A stretch of 64,000 nucleotides of DNA, taken from assembly GCA_001603275.1 (NCBI GenBank), contig LUYM01000030.1, positions 1-64,000 of the forward strand, written 5' to 3'. The position numbers were made by a program, and so were the translations under genes. This document shows, one piece after another, positions 60,391-64,000 of this stretch. How positions within the stretch are numbered: the first letter of the stretch is position 1; every line of letters begins with the position of its first letter. The stretch comes from Actinomycetales bacterium Actino_02 (GTDB taxonomy: Bacteria; Actinomycetota; Actinomycetes; Propionibacteriales; Propionibacteriaceae). The notes beneath the pieces were generated by a model that made no database searches, was not told the DNA's origin, and saw nothing but the letters and a program-made list of their open reading frames with translations.

Positions 60391-62589
60391 TCAGCCACCG
60401 GATTGGCCAGGATCCGACTTTCCACCGGCCGCACCAGCTGTCGCCGTCGGTGTGGACGGCGGGTTCGGCTCGGTCGGCGTCGGTGTGGACGGCGGCTGCT
60501 CGGTCGGCGTCGACGTCGGCGTTGGCTTCTCGGTCGGGGTCGACGTCGCAGTCGCGGTCTGGGTGGCCGACGCCGTCGGGGTGCTGCTGGCAGACGGCGT
60601 CTGGGTCGAGACTCGTCCGGACGGATCGGCGAAATCGAGCTTCGGCTTTCCGTCCATGGCCTTCTGCATGTAGTCCAGCCAGGTCATGGCCGGCCACTTC
60701 GAGCCGTAGATCTTGGCGCCGAGGCTTTCGGTGCCGCTGTCACCGCGGACGAAGTTGATCGCCGTGGTGATCTGCTTGGTGAAGCCCACGAACCAAATAG
60801 CCGGAGTGATCGGCTTGCCGTTGACCGTGTAATACACGGTGCCGGTCTTGCCGCCGACCGGGTAGCCGAGGGCGGCCGCCCGGGAACCGGTGCCGTCCTG
60901 GGCGACGTGCTCAAGGGCGTAGGTGACGTCCCGGGCCACGTCGGGCTCGATGGCTTGGGTACCGGTGGTGTCGGCCTCGTACAGGGTGCGTCCCTGCAGG
61001 TCGATCACCTTGGCCACCACGTGCGGCGCCCGCCGGACGCCCTCATTGGCGAAGGTCGAGTAGCCGGCCGCCTGGTAGAGCGGGCTGACCTCGGGGACGC
61101 CCAGGGTCGCGGTCGGCACCGCATCCCAGCCCTCGGCAGTGGGGACGCCGGCGTCGTTGGCCGCCTGCAGGATCGCCCCGTAGCCGTCGGTGAGCTGGGT
61201 GGCCAGATCGACGAAGGCGGTGTTGATCGACTTCGTGGTGGCGGTCAGCAGGCTCACTCGTCCGTAGTTCGCCCCGCCGGCGTTGGTGATCGGCTTGGTG
61301 GCACCGGGCAACTTGAGGGTGTTGCCGTTCACAGTGTCGGAGAGCGTCCAGCCGTCCCGAAGTGCGGCCGTCAGGGTGTACGGCTTGAAGGTGGATCCGG
61401 TGCGGGTGGTGGTGGTTGCCCAGTTCCGGTTGTTCTTGACGTAGTCAGCCCCGCCATAGATGGCCAGGACGCCCCCGGTGGCATTGTCGATCGAGGCCAT
61501 TCCCGGGTGCAGCGAACTCGCCTTCACCCCAGTGCCTTCGGCAACCCACTTGATCCCCTTCTGCACCGACGACTCCATGGCGCTCTGCGCCTTGGCATCG
61601 AAGGTGGTGACGATCTTCAGGCCACCGCCGGTGACCTGATCATCGGTGAAGCCCTTGGCCAGCATCTCCTTCTCGACCATCTTCAGCAGATAGCCCTTGG
61701 TGCCGCCGAACTGGGAGCCGGCCTGGATCTCGGGGAACTTCGGCAGGGTGTAGTAGATGTCGTCGTGCTGGGATTGGGTGATCTTCCCCATCTCGAGCAT
61801 GCCGTTGAGGATGTACTGATAACGCTGGAGGAGGTCGGCGGCCGCGTTGTCGCCGGTGGCCGGGTCGAGGCGTCCGGGCAGGTTCACGATGGCGGCCAAC
61901 GCCACCGACTCGCCCAGGTCGAGCTTGCTGGCGTTCTTCTTGAAGTAGGCCTGGGCGGCAGCCTGGATGCCATAGGCGCCGCGTCCGAAATAGACGGTGT
62001 TGAGGTAGCGGCCGAGGATCTCTTCCTTGCTCAGCTCGTTGCCGATCTTGGCGGCCAGCAGGATCTCCTTCGCCTTGCGAGTGAAGGTCTTCTCCTGGGT
62101 CAGATACATCACCTTGATGTACTGCTGAGTGATCGTCGAGCCGCCGCCGGTGGCGGTGGCGTCGGCAGGAGCGATGCCGATCAGGCCCAGCGCGGCCCGC
62201 ATCAGGCCGGTCGGCGAAATGCCGGGGTCGGTCCAGAAGCTGCGGTTCTCGCCGGCCACGATGGCGTCCTTGACGTACTGCGGCATCTGGTCGTAGGCGA
62301 TCGACTGGCGGTTCTGCACCTGGAACGAGCCGATCTTCTGCTTGCCGTCGGCGTAGTAGACCGAGGTGGTGTTGGTGAGGAAGTCGGCGTTCTCGTCGGG
62401 CACCTGGATGGTGACGTAGGCGTACGCGATGCCGCCGATGCCGATTAGACCGATGCCGAGCAGACCCACCAGGGTCCACAGGAGGGCCCGCAGCCACGGG
62501 TTGCGCTTGCGCTTGCTTTTGCCGCGGCTGGCGCCGCCTGTGGGCGTGGCGGCGCGGGTGGCAGCGTTGGCACGTTTGGGCTTAGCCAT
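60391..62589 (-). CDS. Class A penicillin-binding protein (transglycosylase-transpeptidase)
   Basis: The 732-residue protein has a basic cytoplasmic tail and one membrane helix (about residues 33-58). A GT51 domain follows, with AGENRSFWTDPGIS (catalytic Glu; the usual following Asp is Asn), GGSTITQQYIK, RKAKEILLA and YLNTVYFGRGAYGIQAAA. The transpeptidase has TGSTFKPY (Ser nucleophile), TKSINTAF (SxN) and GGKTGT. A long Ser/Thr/Pro-rich C-terminal tail with TPTEKPTPTSTPTEQPP repeats extends into the wall. The ATG at 62589 overlaps the DUF5318 gene by 8 nt. Confidence 0.95.
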   Translation of the reverse strand: MAKPKRANAATRAATPTGGASRGKSKRKRNPWLRALLWTLVGLLGIGLIGIGGIAYAYVTIQVPDENADFLTNTTSVYYADGKQKIGSFQVQNRQSIAYDQMPQYVKDAIVAGENRSFWTDPGISPTGLMRAALGLIGIAPADATATGGGSTITQQYIKVMYLTQEKTFTRKAKEILLAAKIGNELSKEEILGRYLNTVYFGRGAYGIQAAAQAYFKKNASKLDLGESVALAAIVNLPGRLDPATGDNAAADLLQRYQYILNGMLEMGKITQSQHDDIYYTLPKFPEIQAGSQFGGTKGYLLKMVEKEMLAKGFTDDQVTGGGLKIVTTFDAKAQSAMESSVQKGIKWVAEGTGVKASSLHPGMASIDNATGGVLAIYGGADYVKNNRNWATTTTRTGSTFKPYTLTAALRDGWTLSDTVNGNTLKLPGATKPITNAGGANYGRVSLLTATTKSINTAFVDLATQLTDGYGAILQAANDAGVPTAEGWDAVPTATLGVPEVSPLYQAAGYSTFANEGVRRAPHVVAKVIDLQGRTLYEADTTGTQAIEPDVARDVTYALEHVAQDGTGSRAAALGYPVGGKTGTVYYTVNGKPITPAIWFVGFTKQITTAINFVRGDSGTESLGAKIYGSKWPAMTWLDYMQKAMDGKPKLDFADPSGRVSTQTPSASSTPTASATQTATATSTPTEKPTPTSTPTEQPPSTPTPTEPNPPSTPTATAGAAGGKSDPGQSGG

Positions 62590-63001
62590 AGATGTCCTCA
62601 ACAGTGGGCTGGCGGCGTGGTGGACGTCGAGTAACCCCGTCACCGAGCAGATAGGAACTGATCATCTGGTTCCATCCGCATCCGGTGCAGACTTCGACGA
62701 CTCGAACCTTGAACTCACCGAACTGATTCTCCATCTCGTCCAGCTCAGCGCTGGACTTGATCCGTCCGGAGTACTGGCCGAGTTGGTCACCGAAGACATA
62801 GTTCAGGTTCACCAGCTGGGGTGCGGCGCAGATCGGGCAGGGCGCGTCGACAGCCTCGCCGTGATGACGTGCGGCCCGCAACAGCAGCGGGTCGGCGTCA
62901 CACAGCTCGGAGCTGTCCAAAGAGCGTTGTGGACGCCGCGCTGCTGCCAGTCGATTGCGTCGCTGGAGCGCGTAGTCCACCACCTCTCGCCGTGACCACA
63001 T
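62582..63001 (-). CDS. DUF5318 family protein
   Basis: The 139-residue protein has two CxxC pairs (CPICAAPQ and VCTGCGWN) that suggest a zinc ribbon. It starts MWSRREVVDYALQRRNRLAAARRPQRS and ends RRPPRRQPTVEDIYG. DUF5318 genes typically sit immediately upstream of a class A PBP gene in actinobacteria, as here, which hints at a role in cell-wall synthesis. The molecular function is unknown. A nested palindrome lies 94-153 bp upstream of its start. Confidence 0.9.
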   Translation of the reverse strand: MWSRREVVDYALQRRNRLAAARRPQRSLDSSELCDADPLLLRAARHHGEAVDAPCPICAAPQLVNLNYVFGDQLGQYSGRIKSSAELDEMENQFGEFKVRVVEVCTGCGWNQMISSYLLGDGVTRRPPRRQPTVEDIYG

Positions 63002-63094
63002 GGCTTCAAGGGTAGTTGGCGGCCAGAAATCGGTCGATTTCCTCCCGTCCGCCTGGACGCGTGGGACTCACCGACCGCCCAGCCACCCCGTTCC

Positions 63095-63154
63095 CGCTAC
63101 CGAAGGCAACCTTTGCTACCGAAGTTTCGGTAGCGGGAGTTCCCTTCGGTAGCG
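63095..63154. promoter_or_regulatory. Nested double palindrome with four GCTACCGAA boxes
   Basis: The outer inverted repeat CGCTACCGAAGG (63095-63106) / CCTTCGGTAGCG (63143-63154) is perfect over 12 bp. It encloses a second perfect one, GCTACCGAA-GT-TTCGGTAGC (63115-63134). The four boxes are arranged two forward then two reversed. The structure lies between DUF5318 (divergent) and tRNA-Ala, where the DUF5318-PBP operon promoter should be. It may be a cooperative operator or a cruciform-forming element. Confidence 0.7.
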
Positions 63155-63268
63155 AACGCGGCGAAGCGACCCGATGGGGAGCGGACGTGTCCGCGCCGGC
63201 CGGATCGCAACGTCCGGGCGGGCGTGTTGGTATCCACCCGGCCGTAGATGCCACAATGGGCGCCGCAC

Positions 63269-63341
63269 GGGGCATTAGCTCAGTTGGTAGAGCACCTGCT
63301 TTGCAAGCAGGGGGTCAGGGGTTCGAGTCCCCTATGCTCCA
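63269..63341 (+). tRNA. tRNA-Ala (anticodon TGC)
   Basis: The 73-nt gene has acceptor stem GGGGCAT paired with ATGCTCC (one G-T), D arm TAGCTCAGTTGGTAGAGCA, anticodon stem CCTGC/GCAGG with anticodon TGC at 63302-63304, and T arm GGGGTTCGAGTCCCC. The discriminator is A, and CCA is not fully encoded (ACC follows). It decodes GCN alanine codons. Confidence 0.97.
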
Positions 63342-63350
63342 CCCTGTGAT

Positions 63351-63393
63351 GAGTCGCGACATGGGTTACACCTGAGTCGGGACATGGGTTACA
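63351..63393 (+). repeat. Two 20-bp direct repeats just after tRNA-Ala
   Basis: GAGTCGSGACATGGGTTACA occurs at 63351-63370 and 63374-63393 with one mismatch and a 23-bp period. It starts 9 bases after the tRNA end. It could be the remnant of a mobile-element end inserted at the tRNA, but no transposase or integrase is seen. Confidence 0.6.
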
Positions 63394-63401
63394 GCTTGAG
63401 C

Positions 63402-63428
63402 CCGGGCCATCGGCCCGGCTTTGTTGTT
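63402..63428 (+). terminator. Rho-independent terminator after tRNA-Ala
   Basis: CCGGGCC-ATC-GGCCCGG forms a perfect 7-bp GC stem, followed on the plus strand by CTTTGTTGTT. It is the only classical terminator with a T-rich tail that I found in the window. Confidence 0.7.
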
Positions 63429-63462
63429 GGTTGCTCTGGCGGGAAGGGCTGCGGCACAGGGC

Positions 63463-64000
63463 TCACTCGGTCCCGCCAGTGAGCAGAGCCAGCTTTCCGC
63501 GGGTGTGGCGCTGTTGCTGCCGTTCGATGGCGATCCGGTAGTCGGCCAGCGGGTAGGTCTGCTCGACCGGAATCCGCAGCCGACCGGACGCAACCAGACC
63601 CAGCAGCTCCGACAAGGCGTCGGGACGGGCGTCGCGGCCGTTCACCGCCACCGCACCCATCGGCGGCTCGTCGGCTTCGATGGTGGCCACCCGGCCAGGG
63701 GCGGCACCCAGCTCGAGCGCGGCCGTGGCTGCAGCTACACCGTGCAGGTCGGCCGCCGCGGTGATCCCGGACGGGGTCAGCCGGCGCACATCGGGCACCA
63801 GGTCGGGTCCGTAGCGGACCGGCTCGGCACCCAGTGCTGCGATCACCTCCGCACTGTCCGCGGAGCCGCTGCCCAGCACCCGAGCCCCGCTGGCCACCGC
63901 CAGCTGAGTGAGCACCGTGCCGACTCCGCCGGCTGCGGAGCCGATCAGGACCGTGTCGTCCGGGCTCAGCCGCAGCCGATCCGCGACCGCGCTGGCCGTC
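63463..64000 (-). CDS. Quinone reductase-like NADP-dependent oxidoreductase (MDR superfamily), 5' end outside window
   Basis: The frame runs off the right edge. The visible 178 residues begin TASAVADRLRLSPDDTVLIGSAAGGVGTVLTQLAVASGARVLGSGS, where SAAGGVG is the NADP-binding loop of zinc-independent alcohol dehydrogenase/quinone oxidoreductases. The C-terminal part ends PVEQTYPLADYRIAIERQQQRHTRGKLALLTGGTE, the usual ending of this family (QTYPL...A...HxxGKxVL). The substrate is unknown. Confidence 0.88.
   Translation of the reverse strand, partial: TASAVADRLRLSPDDTVLIGSAAGGVGTVLTQLAVASGARVLGSGSADSAEVIAALGAEPVRYGPDLVPDVRRLTPSGITAAADLHGVAAATAALELGAAPGRVATIEADEPPMGAVAVNGRDARPDALSELLGLVASGRLRIPVEQTYPLADYRIAIERQQQRHTRGKLALLTGGTE

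Noticed and set aside
59131-62448. A 1105-residue plus-strand open frame
   Set aside because: It is antisense to the PBP and GT87 genes, whose catalytic motifs are unmistakable. Its translation is low-complexity Gln/Arg/Gly-rich.
63006-63275. An 89-residue minus-strand frame upstream of DUF5318
   Set aside because: It reads through the nested palindrome and has no family-like segment. The region is better explained as regulatory DNA.

Overview
The window is high-GC (roughly 68-70%) chromosomal DNA from an actinobacterium. Evidence is the codon bias, GTG/TTG starts, dense 1-8 nt gene overlaps and lineage-typical genes: an MptB-like polyprenol-phosphomannose mannosyltransferase, a DUF5318 gene next to a class A penicillin-binding protein, an Arr rifampin ADP-ribosyltransferase, and a DUF4921 GalT-like protein. 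A Propionibacteriaceae-type host is my guess from overall flavour, not something proven here. Most of the window is ordinary core and accessory chromosome. I see no prophage, no intact insertion sequence and no CRISPR array.

Layout. 1-7.9 kb: end of an EfeB/DyP peroxidase, ABM monooxygenase, MFS exporter, APH-like kinase, and a MacB/FtsX-type ABC exporter. 8.1-17.7 kb: DUF2207 protein, L-serine dehydratase, a run of aldo/keto reductase, cytosolic GH10 glycosidase and WS/DGAT acyltransferase, a RecQ-like helicase with a phosphoribosyltransferase-like tail, a lipoprotein, and Arr. 17.9-24.4 kb: S4 protein, a three-gene ABC-2 exporter, PurT, YigZ, and the DUF4921 protein. 24.7-34.4 kb: a minus-strand series encoding a WG-like lipoprotein, a PstS-like lipoprotein, a 1606-residue secreted LamG/metallophosphoesterase/Ig protein, a small exported membrane-anchored protein and a HupE/UreJ-type permease. 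The first two genes are 1 nt apart, and the last three are joined by 4-nt overlaps. 34.6-44.4 kb: HAD phosphatase, AKR, secreted tyrosine phosphatase, SerS, a divergent TetR/SMR efflux pair, PheA, MptB-like transferase, Fpg and Aat. 44.6-52.5 kb: EcsC, LLM oxidoreductase, sulfurtransferase-Alr, and an E1alpha-E1beta-E2 2-oxoacid dehydrogenase operon. 53.2-57.9 kb: M20 peptidase, COG3375-type GNAT, SIS protein, enolase-superfamily OSBS/NSAR enzyme and class IV aminotransferase. This looks like an N-acyl (N-succinyl) amino acid racemisation cluster. 58-64 kb: two membrane mannosyl/glycosyltransferases, a class A PBP with DUF5318, tRNA-Ala(TGC) and a truncated zinc-binding-type dehydrogenase.

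The most striking non-genic content is a set of about 37 short dispersed repeats in the intergenic regions. Type A has a GGGACG...CGTCCC stem around TAACAGGAAC. Type B has a GGACGG...CCGTCC stem around TAATGGAA. Type C is a near-perfect palindrome centred on GGGGACtGTCCCC. Type D is a TTCGACAAGCTCAGGGACC-like element. Several sit as inverted pairs with a conserved spacer (REPIN-like). Two lie in frame inside the linker of the E2 gene, and one supplies the last codons of the DUF2207 gene.

Two further unexplained symmetric structures stand out. One is a four-copy array of RTAACCC-N6-YGATGGATAGC (two inverted plus two direct, both pairs at exactly 51-bp spacing) at 24539-24707. The other is a nested four-copy GCTACCGAA palindrome at 63095-63154.
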